Origin: Vibrio panuliri
Lineage (GTDB): Bacteria > Pseudomonadota > Gammaproteobacteria > Enterobacterales > Vibrionaceae
NCBI RefSeq assembly: GCF_009938205.1
Contig: NZ_AP019655.1
Location: forward strand, 806,001-870,000
DNA length: 64,000 nt
Direction: 5' to 3'
Positions within the stretch are counted from its first letter, which is position 1. The number at the start of each line of letters is the position of its first letter. This document shows positions 8,399 through 16,988 of this stretch, piece after piece. A model generated the notes under the pieces. The model made no database searches. It had not been told where the DNA came from and saw only the letters and a list, made by a program, of their open reading frames with translations. Position numbers and translations under genes: made by a program.

Positions 8399-9952
8399 AT
8401 GAGTGAAATGGAATACGATTATCCCTCTAGCTACAATCTAATCTCAATTACTGATCCCTCCAGTTATATCAAATATGCCAGTCAACACTTTAGCGAAGTT
8501 GCTGGTTACAAAGATGGCGAATTGAAGGGCCAACCGCACAATATCGTCAGACATCGAGACATGCCTAAAGCCGCATTTAAAGATCTTTGGAGTCATCTGC
8601 AATCCGGTAAACATTGGATGGGCATGGTGAAGAATCAACGCAAGGGTGGGGGCTACTACTGGGTTGATGCCTTTGCGTCACCCATTCTACATAATGGAGA
8701 GATTGTTGAGTTCCAATCGGTTCGTTTTAAACCGGAACGAATTCACGTTAAACGCGCTGAAAAGGTGTATGCAAAGTTGAGGCAAGATAAGAGACCGTTA
8801 TCGATCCTTATGCCTCGGACACGACTTTGGATGCGCAGCGCGTTCTTTATTACCTTGTTTATGCTCGCCGGATTATGGCAACTTACGCTTGGGTATTCTC
8901 CACTTCTTGCAAGTCTAACAATCGGGCTAGGCTCTATCGCTTCCATCTATGCACTTACACGTCCCCTTGAACGTATCGCTCAAGACGCCAAAAAAGATTT
9001 CAATAACCCTTTGATGGAGTATATATACTGCGGACGTGTGAATGATCTTGCCGAAATAGAACTCGGAATGAAGATGCGCAAGCAATACGCTAACGCACTA
9101 CTTGGGCGCGTTGGGATTTCTGTCATGGACTCTTGCCACGAAACGCGTGCAAATGCCGACAATGCAGCCGCAAACAGTGAACAGGTAACACAAAACCTCA
9201 GTGAGCAGAAAATCGAGATTGACGTCGTGGCGACATCAGTTAATGAGATGCAAGCGGCATCGGCAGAAATATCGCAAAATGCGCAAGCAACCGCAGACGC
9301 GACACTCAAAGCCGAAAATACTATGACGGAAAGTCGTGCTGTCATTGATGACGTCAATCACTCCGTACTTGAGTTGGTTAACGAGCTACAAGCCATTTCC
9401 AACACGGTGACCGAACTAAACCAGCAAACCAATCAAATCGGTTCAGTCGTAGAGGTGATTAATGACATTGCAGAGCAAACTAACTTACTTGCATTAAACG
9501 CCGCGATTGAAGCGGCAAGGGCCGGCGAACAAGGACGAGGTTTTGCCGTGGTTGCTGATGAAGTTCGCACGCTAGCGCAACGTACTCAAGAATCAACGAC
9601 TGAGATTAAATCTGCCATTGAGAACATTCAAGTAGGTAGTAACTCTGCGGTTGATGCCTTGATAAAAGGCAATGAGAAATCCAGCCGCACCGTTGAGTCT
9701 ATTACTCAAGCGCAAGACAAAATTCAACGCTTAGAGGAGTTGGTGCAAGACGTTGTTGACCGCAATCAACAAATCGCGGTGGCAATTGAAGAGCAAGTAC
9801 ACGTTTCCGATGAAATCAACGAAAACATCCAATCAATCAATTTGAAGTATGCGGATTCGTACGAGTTGATGACACAAACCAATCAAATGAACAGCCAAGT
9901 TCAACAGAGCACCAATGAGCTTAAGCTAGTGATTGAGAAGATCGCGAGTTAA
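8399..9952 (+). CDS. Methyl-accepting chemotaxis protein with N-terminal PAS domain (Aer-like)
   Basis: 517 residues. An N-terminal PAS domain (about residues 10-115) includes ITDPSSYIKYAS, GQPHNIVRHRDMP and GGGYYWVDAFASPI. This is the layout of the aerotaxis receptor Aer, whose PAS domain binds FAD. Two close membrane helices (about 140-185) follow and there is no periplasmic domain. A long coiled coil then carries the conserved signalling hairpin DIAEQTNLLALNAAIEAARA and RGFAVVADEVRTLAQRT (about residues 355-395). It would signal through CheW/CheA. Energy or redox taxis is inferred from the Aer layout. Confidence 0.92.
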   Translation: MSEMEYDYPSSYNLISITDPSSYIKYASQHFSEVAGYKDGELKGQPHNIVRHRDMPKAAFKDLWSHLQSGKHWMGMVKNQRKGGGYYWVDAFASPILHNGEIVEFQSVRFKPERIHVKRAEKVYAKLRQDKRPLSILMPRTRLWMRSAFFITLFMLAGLWQLTLGYSPLLASLTIGLGSIASIYALTRPLERIAQDAKKDFNNPLMEYIYCGRVNDLAEIELGMKMRKQYANALLGRVGISVMDSCHETRANADNAAANSEQVTQNLSEQKIEIDVVATSVNEMQAASAEISQNAQATADATLKAENTMTESRAVIDDVNHSVLELVNELQAISNTVTELNQQTNQIGSVVEVINDIAEQTNLLALNAAIEAARAGEQGRGFAVVADEVRTLAQRTQESTTEIKSAIENIQVGSNSAVDALIKGNEKSSRTVESITQAQDKIQRLEELVQDVVDRNQQIAVAIEEQVHVSDEINENIQSINLKYADSYELMTQTNQMNSQVQQSTNELKLVIEKIAS

Positions 9953-9971
9953 GCCTTTATAAGGCAGATAA

Positions 9972-10001
9972 AAGAAAAGCACCACATGGGTGCTTTTCTT
10001 T
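9972..10001. terminator. Bidirectional terminator between chemoreceptor and phnA
   Basis: AAGAAAAGCACC and GGGTGCTTTTCTT form a near-perfect stem between convergent genes. A and T runs on the two sides serve both strands. Confidence 0.85.
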
Positions 10002-10014
10002 CGGATGTGAAGAA

Positions 10015-10572
10015 TTACTTCTTACGGCAGTATTCAGCGATCACGTACATAGATTGGCCGCCGTTAACCTTACCTGAGATGTGTGTAGGATCATCAGTAA
10101 GACCAATACCACGGATAACTGTACCTTGCTTGATCACTTGAGTTGAGCCTTTGATTGGAAGGTCTTTGATTACTGTTACGTCGTCACCTTTTTTCAATTC
10201 AACGCCGTTGCAATCAAGAGGCTTATCATCAGCAGACATACCGATCATTGCCCAGTTTTTGGTTTCTTCTTCCATGTACATCATATCAAGTGCATCTTGT
10301 GCCCAGCTCTCGCTGTTAAGGCGAGTAAGCTGACGCCATGCAGTAACTTGAACTGGTACTACTTGACTCCACATGCTGTCGTTTAGACAACGCCAGTGGT
10401 TAATGTCTTTTGGTTCATCAATTTCGCCCAGACATTTGTCACATACCATGATGCCGTAATCCACAGTTACGTGGCTGTGCGGTGGTACCGCATAAGCAGT
10501 AAGAGGTGCTTCAGCAGCACATAATTCACACTTAGATTCGCAACGTTGTAGCATTGTAGCTTCAATAGACAT
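10015..10572 (-). CDS. PhnA/YjdM-family zinc-ribbon protein
   Basis: 185 residues. The N-terminus has two cysteine pairs forming a zinc ribbon (CELC near residue 15, CDKC near residue 45). The C-terminus is the PhnA domain (about 110-183) with DCNGVELKKGDDVTVIKDL and VNGGQSMYVIAEYCRKK. The family was named for alkylphosphonate use in E. coli, but YjdM is not a phosphonate enzyme by itself and its role is unclear. No phn genes are nearby, so phosphonate metabolism is not supported here. Confidence 0.85.
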   Translation of the reverse strand: MSIEATMLQRCESKCELCAAEAPLTAYAVPPHSHVTVDYGIMVCDKCLGEIDEPKDINHWRCLNDSMWSQVVPVQVTAWRQLTRLNSESWAQDALDMMYMEEETKNWAMIGMSADDKPLDCNGVELKKGDDVTVIKDLPIKGSTQVIKQGTVIRGIGLTDDPTHISGKVNGGQSMYVIAEYCRKK

Positions 10573-10835
10573 AATGGACTCACATATAGTCGGGATTAAT
10601 AACGGTGGCTATTATGCACTTTATCCGACTAATTAAAAGGGGTATTCGGTAAAGCAAAGGATTAACTGGTGTAAACTGATTTTCCATCGCGTTTTTCGTC
10701 CAAATAAACAACACTCACTGACATCTCAATAACTTATGCTGTGTGACATTGTAACATGACGTTGCATTTACTTTACCTCTTTAGTGCTGCACGGCATAAT
10801 CGCTAGCGTTGTTATAGCAAATTAATAGGTTAACA

Positions 10836-11918
10836 GTGGAACTTCTGTCGATTGATTTTCTCGGCCGCCCTCTACGCCTTGAAGGGAGTATGGCTGGTTG
10901 GCAAGAACTGTATTGGGACAATCAGGTCGTGTCGCAAGTCGTAGCAGACTCAGAACGTGGTGAAACCACCTCACACCGCTTTCAATTACAAAAAGGTGAA
11001 GAAACCTTACTTTGTGAATTGGAGATTGCCTTAATTTGGCAGCCTTTTGCCTTATCTTACACAGCCAAATTAAATGGTGACGTGCTTGAGCAAGGGCAAC
11101 GAAATCCCAAGGATATCGAACAGCAAACGCCGATTAATCCGCCCAAAGCGGAGCGTCGTTTTAGTTTGATTGGTCTTGTTTCTTTGGGTATGAAAATGCT
11201 CAAAAGTGCCAAACTGATTAAAGTCGTTCTTGCTTCAGCGAGCTTAGCTGCTTATTCATGGTTGTTTTCATTTCAGTTTGCGCTTGCCTTGATTGCTTGT
11301 TTAGTGGTGCATGAGTACGGCCATGTCAGAGCAATGAAGTATTTTGGTATGAAGACTAAAGGGATTTACTTGATCCCATTTCTAGGCGGGCTTGCGCTTT
11401 CTGATGAGAAGATTAACACGCGCTGGCAAGATGTAGTTATCTCTATCATGGGCCCCATGTTTGGCTTCGTCCTATCAGTGATACTTGTGCTTATCTACTG
11501 GCTTACCGGCGAAATATTCTTTGCTGGACTTGCCGCCTTCAACGCGTTTCTCAACTTGTTTAACTTACTGCCAATATTGCCACTCGACGGTGGTCATATT
11601 CTGAAAAGCATCAGTTTTTCAATGAACAGCGTTATGGGGCTAGTACTATGTACCGCAGCGGCTGTCGCGGGTATCGCATTAAGTTACACACTTGGCCTTA
11701 GCTTGCTTGGCTTTCTATTGATTATGGGTATGTTAGAGATTTTGCTTGAGTGGCGATATCGACATGCTAGCCACTTACTACCGTTGGATCGCTATGGTCA
11801 AGTCGTCGCGGGTATCTGGTATATAGCATTAGTGTCAGGGCTCATCGGAATCCTATGGTACTTTGCGCAATCAGGTGATGCTCTATTGCAATTACCACTG
11901 CAAATTCTGGGCACCTAG
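10836..11918 (+). CDS. M50-family (site-2 protease-like) membrane metalloprotease
   Basis: 360 residues from a GTG start. A soluble N-terminal part of about 110 residues is followed by six or so membrane helices. The zinc motif HEYGH lies in VVHEYGHVRAMKYFG (about residue 155). The second ligand motif, LLPILPLDGGHIL, lies near residue 240. Both are the marks of intramembrane M50 proteases. No PDZ domain is visible, unlike RseP. The substrate is unknown. It ends in a terminator and faces the M48 lipoprotein gene. Confidence 0.85.
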   Translation: MELLSIDFLGRPLRLEGSMAGWQELYWDNQVVSQVVADSERGETTSHRFQLQKGEETLLCELEIALIWQPFALSYTAKLNGDVLEQGQRNPKDIEQQTPINPPKAERRFSLIGLVSLGMKMLKSAKLIKVVLASASLAAYSWLFSFQFALALIACLVVHEYGHVRAMKYFGMKTKGIYLIPFLGGLALSDEKINTRWQDVVISIMGPMFGFVLSVILVLIYWLTGEIFFAGLAAFNAFLNLFNLLPILPLDGGHILKSISFSMNSVMGLVLCTAAAVAGIALSYTLGLSLLGFLLIMGMLEILLEWRYRHASHLLPLDRYGQVVAGIWYIALVSGLIGILWYFAQSGDALLQLPLQILGT

Positions 11919-11929
11919 CCAGCTGCATA

Positions 11930-11959
11930 AAAAAGGAGCGTTCAACGGCGCTCCTTTTC
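11930..11959. terminator. Terminator between M50 and M48 protease genes
   Basis: AAAAGGAGCG and CGCTCCTTTT form a ten-pair stem between two convergent genes, with A and T runs on both sides. Confidence 0.85.
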
Positions 11960-11979
11960 TATTTTAACTACAATTAACC

Positions 11980-12768
11980 TTATACTTTGCAGTTAGGCTT
12001 TTGCGCTCCATAGCTTGGCAACTTACGCATAGTTGCCGTTAAATCTTCAATGCGGGTTCCATGAGAAGGGTGAGTTGAGAGTAACTCTGGCGGTTGTTGC
12101 CCTTTGGATGCTTTCGCCATATTTTGCCACAATGCGATACTTTGCCGAGGGTCAAACCCTGCGCGTGCCATTAGCTCTAAGCCAACAATATCGGCTTCAG
12201 ATTCTTGAGTTCGCCCATAAGGTAATAAAACTCCCACCTGCACACCCAACCCCAACGCACTCATGGTGACATTTCGGTATTGTGCGTATTCAGATGCCCC
12301 CAGTGCAGCGTTAGTTATTTGCAGTCCAGCATTGGCGAGTTGGGTTTGTGACAAACGCTCGTTACTATGATCAGCTAACACGTGGGCAATTTCATGACCA
12401 ATGACTGTCGCCAATTGATCTTGGTTTTTTGCCACGTTCAAAAGGCCGGTGTATACGCCAATTTTACCCCCGGGTAGGGCAAAAGCATTGACTTGTTCAC
12501 TATCAAACACCACGACTTCCCACTGCTCAAAAGTCGGTTGCTTTGGTACCTGTTGCGTCACCGCAGAGGCGACGCATTGGACATAGCGATTTAACTTCGC
12601 ATCGGTACTGACTTTCTGTTGCTGCTTCATCTGCTCGAAAGACTGAGCTCCTAAGTTACTCATATCGGAATCAGAAAAGAGCAACAACTGATTTCGTCCA
12701 GTAGGAGACGAACTGCAAGCTGTAAGACCAACAGCGAGAGCTAGTGCACTCCACTTAAACCATGACAT
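11980..12768 (-). CDS. M48-family metalloprotease lipoprotein (LoiP/YcaL-like)
   Basis: 262 residues from an ATG at 12766-12768 (MSWFKWSALALAVGLTAC). The preceding GGAGAG, about five bases away, fixes this start rather than the ATG 12 bases upstream. The lipobox is LTAC, so the mature protein is a lipoprotein. The catalytic zinc motif HEIAH lies in VIGHEIAHVLADHSNER (about residue 130), with the third ligand in QESEADIVGLELMARAGFDP. Family members in E. coli (LoiP, BepA, YcaL) handle misassembled outer-membrane proteins. That role here is inferred from family. Confidence 0.9.
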   Translation of the reverse strand: MSWFKWSALALAVGLTACSSSPTGRNQLLLFSDSDMSNLGAQSFEQMKQQQKVSTDAKLNRYVQCVASAVTQQVPKQPTFEQWEVVVFDSEQVNAFALPGGKIGVYTGLLNVAKNQDQLATVIGHEIAHVLADHSNERLSQTQLANAGLQITNAALGASEYAQYRNVTMSALGLGVQVGVLLPYGRTQESEADIVGLELMARAGFDPRQSIALWQNMAKASKGQQPPELLSTHPSHGTRIEDLTATMRKLPSYGAQKPNCKV

Positions 12769-12851
12769 AGTACTCTCCATGTAATTTCTCTATATTGGCT
12801 AATCATAACATTAGGTTACAATATCAGTAACCTACGTAAGCGGATATCAAG

Positions 12852-13319
12852 ATGAAAATTTGGAAACGCGACATCAACCTAGACCGACTTAATCAAACGT
12901 CACAAAACACACTGATAGAGCATTTACACATTAAGTATAGTCAGCTTGGCGATGACTATATCTGTGCGACCATGCCAGTTTGCCACTTCACTCATCAACC
13001 ACTAGGGATGCTGCATGGCGGTGCTTCCGTGGTATTGGCAGAAACACTGGGGTCTGTGGCGGCAAATTTCTGTGTAGCGGAGGACAGTTACTGTGTGGGC
13101 TTAGATATCAACGCAAATCATGTAAGAGCGATGCGTTCAGGAACCGTCACAGGCAAGGCCACGCCAATTCACTTAGGGGTTTCTACTCAGGTTTGGCAAA
13201 TTAACATCACCGATGAGCGTGATCGTCTTGTTTGCACCAGTCGCCTAACTATTGCAGTAAAAAAGCATCGAGCCGCGAGAAGTAACCCTATGACAGCCAG
13301 TCAAATGACTTCAGAGTAA
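12852..13319 (+). CDS. menI: Hotdog-fold thioesterase, probable 1,4-dihydroxy-2-naphthoyl-CoA hydrolase
   Basis: 155 residues, a single hotdog domain of the PaaI/YbdB/YdiI type. The active-site region is PLGMLHGGASVVLAETLGS (about residues 50-68), where Glu of AETLGS acts as base and HGG binds the thioester. The start KIWKRDINLDRLNQ matches the E. coli MenI (YdiI) style. MenI releases DHNA in menaquinone synthesis. YbdB/EntH-type proofreading hydrolases are close relatives, so the exact substrate is not certain. The DUF3389-like gene follows 18 bases later. Confidence 0.8.
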   Translation: MKIWKRDINLDRLNQTSQNTLIEHLHIKYSQLGDDYICATMPVCHFTHQPLGMLHGGASVVLAETLGSVAANFCVAEDSYCVGLDINANHVRAMRSGTVTGKATPIHLGVSTQVWQINITDERDRLVCTSRLTIAVKKHRAARSNPMTASQMTSE

Positions 13320-13337
13320 AAGAGAAGAATCCGCACC

Positions 13338-13571
13338 ATGGTAATTGAATTTTCAATCGGAAAAATTATCGCTACGCCGCACGAAGTGGTGATTAAAATC
13401 CAAGGGACTCAGATGATCACTTTGCAAGCCCAGACTGATGCCATTCAGTTGATTGGTCGCGGTGCCAATGTTGTCACAGCAAACTGCAGCGAAGCGAAGT
13501 GGTCTATCAAACTTGATAATGAACAACAACTGCTTGACCTGGCTGCACAAATCGGGATTGCAATAGAGTAA
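13338..13571 (+). CDS. Small conserved Vibrio protein (DUF3389-like)
   Basis: 77 residues with an even beta-rich pattern (MVIEFSIGKIIATPHEVVIKI) and no membrane segment or metal motif. It resembles DUF3389, a short family found mainly in Vibrionaceae; this is recalled, not checked. It sits 18 bases after menI and 67 bases before the SgrR-type regulator, so the three may be co-transcribed. Function is unknown. Confidence 0.7.
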   Translation: MVIEFSIGKIIATPHEVVIKIQGTQMITLQAQTDAIQLIGRGANVVTANCSEAKWSIKLDNEQQLLDLAAQIGIAIE

Positions 13572-13638
13572 CCGCTTGATTACGTCCAGATAAATGAGGA
13601 AAATGGGTTGTCATTTCCCAATGTGAGTTTTCCTCTTT

Positions 13639-15333
13639 ATGAGTAGCCCCCGTCTTAGAGTCCAATTCGAAACCTTGTTCGAACATTATGATGGTACGAA
13701 CTGTGGTGTCCAACTGGAAGAAATCACCGACATTCTTTGCTGCACGCGCCGCAACGCACGGATCGTGTTAAATAAGATGGAAGAAGAGGGCTGGATTGAA
13801 TGGCACCCGTCTCCTGGGCGAGGAAAACTGTCACAACTAAACTTCCGCCGCAGCCGTGCGGATGTGAGTGAAAACCTCGCAAGACGCTATCTCGAAGAGG
13901 GAAAAATAGGGCATGCCTTAAAAGTACTCGACCAAGATACAGCGAAACTGGCTCAGGTGGTTGAGAGTTATCTTGGCGTGCAACAACAAGAAGGGCGGCA
14001 AGTGGTTCGTTTACCTTATTATCGCCCTTTGCTCACCCTTAACCCGCTGGATAACATCCGCCGTTCAGAGCGACATATTGTTCGTCAACTCTTTAGCGGA
14101 CTGACTAAACTTGATGAAAACGAAGAATTAAAGCCTGATTTGGCGCATACATGGGAAATGCTCACGCCGACGCATTGGCGTTTTTATATTCGTCCCTCGG
14201 TGCGTTTTCACAATGGTGATCTTTTGACTACTGATGCGATTGTCGAAAGCCTCGTTGGGCTTCGCCAACGTAAGCTGTTTGCTCACGTAGAAAAAGTCAC
14301 GACAGCACAAAAAAACGTGGTAGATCTTCATCTAAGCCGTAGCGATTATCACCTGCCCATCTTACTGGCGGAGTCTTGTGCCAAAATACTGTTACCAAGC
14401 GCAAGTCGCAGTGATGAATATGACCAGTTTCCCATCGGAACCGGTCCTTATCGCGTGGCACAAAATGATGAGAAACGATTAGTCCTTCACGCCTTCGATG
14501 GCTATTTCGGTTTTCGACCGCTGATTGACAGCGTAGAAGTTTGGATGATTGATGACTTACATTCCTCGATGGTCTTCCCAAGTCTTTCTAAACCCATCGC
14601 TCCGCAGTCAGCGGTAGTCAGCGATGATGTCAAACTGGATCCAGGTTGTACTTACTTATTACTTAATCGATATGATGGGCTGGCGAAATCGGATGATTGG
14701 GCGATGTACTTTACTCAGCGCCTCTCATCCTTAAATGTGTTCAATCAACTCCCACAAGATAAAATTATTGAGCTTGGTGCGTTACCTGCACATGGATTAA
14801 AGCCGGGTTGGTATCATCATACTCGCCAAGCCCACTACGCTCCGCCACCGAGCTACCGCACCATTAATATCGCATACTATGACAAGCATCCTATGTTTCC
14901 CGCCCTCGCCAAAGCGCTGGAAAATCTGCTCAAGCAAGATGGACTTGAAGTGATGCTACACACTTACGATCTTGACGTGCCCAATACAAGTGAAGTGGAC
15001 ATTTGGTTAAAGCCAATGAGTATCGCGAACCATCGGGAAGACGCGATTGTGGGTTGGTTGATGGACTTTAGCGATATTGAAATGATGAGCCGTCCTGCTG
15101 ATTTTACTCGACTGGTTGAAGTGATTACTGGTTGGCAAGCCCAAGAAGACGCCGCGTTTCCTGCCCATGAAATAGGTAAAGCCCTAGCTGACAACCTTCA
15201 GTTAGTGCCGATGTTTCACTGTTGGTTGGGGGTGAATCAAGATCAATGTGGCTCGTTGCAAAATGCTAAGTGCAATGCGCTAGGGTGGTTTGATTTTAGT
15301 AAAGTGTGGGTAAAACCATCAAATGAGAGATAA
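13639..15333 (+). CDS. SgrR-family transcriptional regulator (HTH plus solute-binding-like domain)
   Basis: 564 residues. An N-terminal winged-helix domain (about 1-110; LEEITDILCCTRRNARIVLN) is followed by a DppA/OppA-like solute-binding domain (SBP_bac_5; ILNPLDNIRRSERHIVRQ, SDYHLPILLAESCAKIL, FPIGTGPYRV). This is the layout of SgrR, which in E. coli senses sugar-phosphate stress and activates the sRNA SgrS. No SgrS candidate fits in the 67-base gap upstream, so the target here may differ. The zinc-ribbon gene starts five bases after the stop. Confidence 0.88.
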   Translation: MSSPRLRVQFETLFEHYDGTNCGVQLEEITDILCCTRRNARIVLNKMEEEGWIEWHPSPGRGKLSQLNFRRSRADVSENLARRYLEEGKIGHALKVLDQDTAKLAQVVESYLGVQQQEGRQVVRLPYYRPLLTLNPLDNIRRSERHIVRQLFSGLTKLDENEELKPDLAHTWEMLTPTHWRFYIRPSVRFHNGDLLTTDAIVESLVGLRQRKLFAHVEKVTTAQKNVVDLHLSRSDYHLPILLAESCAKILLPSASRSDEYDQFPIGTGPYRVAQNDEKRLVLHAFDGYFGFRPLIDSVEVWMIDDLHSSMVFPSLSKPIAPQSAVVSDDVKLDPGCTYLLLNRYDGLAKSDDWAMYFTQRLSSLNVFNQLPQDKIIELGALPAHGLKPGWYHHTRQAHYAPPPSYRTINIAYYDKHPMFPALAKALENLLKQDGLEVMLHTYDLDVPNTSEVDIWLKPMSIANHREDAIVGWLMDFSDIEMMSRPADFTRLVEVITGWQAQEDAAFPAHEIGKALADNLQLVPMFHCWLGVNQDQCGSLQNAKCNALGWFDFSKVWVKPSNER

Positions 15334-15338
15334 TTTGC

Positions 15339-15590
15339 GTGGCGAAACCTAACAAAAAACAGCCCAGTAAGACCGTTGAAATTTATTGTGCAAATTGTAA
15401 ATTTCAGCTTTTTAAGTACCGCAAAGGCGGAAAAGGGGCGTTAGTGAAATGTTTTAAGGAACGCATCGTCGAAGACAACACGACAACGCCCTGTATATGT
15501 CCAAAGTGTGGCAAAGAGTTTGCCAGAGACACTCTTGTGCGTGGCACCCCAGCATACAAAATGATAGGTGGTAAGGTCATTAGCAAATAA
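15339..15590 (+). CDS. Small zinc-ribbon protein
   Basis: 83 residues from a GTG start, five bases after the SgrR-type gene, so probably co-transcribed. Two cysteine pairs, CANC (about residue 18) and CPKC (about residue 54), plus CIC next to the second, predict a zinc ribbon. The rest is very basic (MAKPNKKQPSKT, YRKGGKGALVKC), which suggests nucleic-acid contact. Function is unknown. Confidence 0.75.
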   Translation: MAKPNKKQPSKTVEIYCANCKFQLFKYRKGGKGALVKCFKERIVEDNTTTPCICPKCGKEFARDTLVRGTPAYKMIGGKVISK

Positions 15591-15787
15591 TGCTGCTTTA
15601 TTGGCAATTAACTTGTTGGTTCTCTTATAAAATCGCACAATCAAGCGCCTGTTTACTGCTTTATGTAACATTACTCACAAAACATTAAATCTTTTTGTGA
15701 ATCGATTTAATGTTCGAAAAAAACTGTTAGAATACTCGGGAAATCCATTAATTTTGAATCGCAAATTTTGTTGAGTAGGGGTAAGGT

Positions 15788-15865
15788 ATGGAACTAGGGC
15801 TAATCATCGCTTTCATCGTAGCAGCAGCTGTTATGGTTAAAAAAGAGATGGCAAACTCAAAATAA
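15788..15865 (+). CDS. 25-residue single-pass membrane miniprotein
   Basis: ATG at 15788 follows GGGGTAAGG, an acceptable ribosome site. The product MELGLIIAFIVAAAVMVKKE continues to MANSK: one hydrophobic helix followed by a positive tail, like other short bacterial membrane peptides. A terminator lies 50 bases after the stop, and a 190-base leader precedes it. Function is unknown. Confidence 0.55.
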   Translation: MELGLIIAFIVAAAVMVKKEMANSK

Positions 15866-15916
15866 TCATTCATTCAACCCATTTTTTTATACTTTTCTGA
15901 ATGAAATGACAGAGAG

Positions 15917-15945
15917 GCCGGCATTTTGCTGGCTTTTGTCTTTTT
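15917..15945 (+). terminator. Terminator after the 25-residue membrane peptide gene
   Basis: GCCGGCA and TGCTGGC pair over seven positions around TTT, followed by a T-rich stretch. Confidence 0.75.
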
Positions 15946-16037
15946 TGACGCCGAGAAAGGGTTACGATGCTTTCTCCTTCGACTAGGCAGTGTTAAGGTG
16001 TAGCTATTACCTAGTGCAACTTGGCAGGAAGTCTCTC

Positions 16038-16931
16038 GTGCATAGTCCCATAACGCTTGAAGCATTACACATTCTCGATGCAATTGACCGACGGGGAAGT
16101 TTCGCAGCAGCAGCGAACGAGCTCGACAGAGCACCATCATCTCTTAGCTACCAAATCCAAAAGCTCGAACAAGACCTCGACATCACCATATTTGATCGCT
16201 CTGGTCACAAAGCGGTATTCACCGAAGCCGGCAAGTTGATCCTTGAAAGAGGACGCACATTGCTCACCGCGACAGAAAAATTAGTCAATGATGCCAGTGT
16301 GTTAGCCAACGGATGGGAATTAGACATTACCATCGCGTTTGATGGCATTGTTCAAGTCAACCACCTGTTTCCGTTAGTTGAAGCACTTGGCAACGTGAGT
16401 TCGACTCGCGTTCGCCTTCAAGAAGAGATCCTCGCTGGCTGCTGGGAAACGTTGGAAGAAGGTCGGGCTGATCTGCTCGTTTGCCCCAAGTTAGATTCTC
16501 TGCCTCTTGATGTAAAGTCAGAGACAATAGGGCATATCGATATGATATGGGTGGCAGCAACGAATCATTATGTTCACCGACGTGTCGGTGAGTTCAATGA
16601 ACAAGCAAGAGAGAAGTACCGAGTGATTGCCATTGCTGATACTGCAAGAGAACAGCCGGCTATGTCGGTTAATGTCTTGCAGCGACAGCCCCGCCTAACA
16701 GTGAGTAATTTAGCGGCAAAGGTTGACGCATTAGTCGCAGGGTTGGGGATTGGCACCTTACCTTTGTCAGCAGCAAAACCTCTGATTGAACAGGGAAAGT
16801 TAAGCCAAATTGACGGTACTCAGCTATCCAAAATTGAAGTCATTATGGCGTGGAAGCGCAATCAAATTGGTGAAGCAAAATCTTGGTGTATCCAATACTT
16901 AAAGAAACATTGGCAGCAAAACTCTGGATGA
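16038..16931 (+). CDS. LysR-family transcriptional regulator
   Basis: 297 residues from the GTG at 16038, chosen because AGGAA lies seven bases before it and the usual LysR start (MHSPITLEALHILDAI) follows. An upstream ATG at 15990 would add 16 atypical residues. The N-terminal winged helix reads SFAAAANELDRAPSSLSYQI then LEQDLDITIFDRSGHKAVFT. The C-terminal part is the periplasmic-binding-like effector domain. The target is unknown. It converges on pat at 16989, but nothing ties the two functionally. Confidence 0.88.
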   Translation: MHSPITLEALHILDAIDRRGSFAAAANELDRAPSSLSYQIQKLEQDLDITIFDRSGHKAVFTEAGKLILERGRTLLTATEKLVNDASVLANGWELDITIAFDGIVQVNHLFPLVEALGNVSSTRVRLQEEILAGCWETLEEGRADLLVCPKLDSLPLDVKSETIGHIDMIWVAATNHYVHRRVGEFNEQAREKYRVIAIADTAREQPAMSVNVLQRQPRLTVSNLAAKVDALVAGLGIGTLPLSAAKPLIEQGKLSQIDGTQLSKIEVIMAWKRNQIGEAKSWCIQYLKKHWQQNSG

Positions 16932-16988
16932 TTGATTACGCTTGAACTGAATAAGAAAACACAAACAGTTCAAGCGTTGGCTACTAAC

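Noticed and set aside
13572..13638. SgrS-like sRNA before the SgrR-type gene
   Set aside because: Only 67 bases are available and no Hfq-type hairpin with T run is visible.
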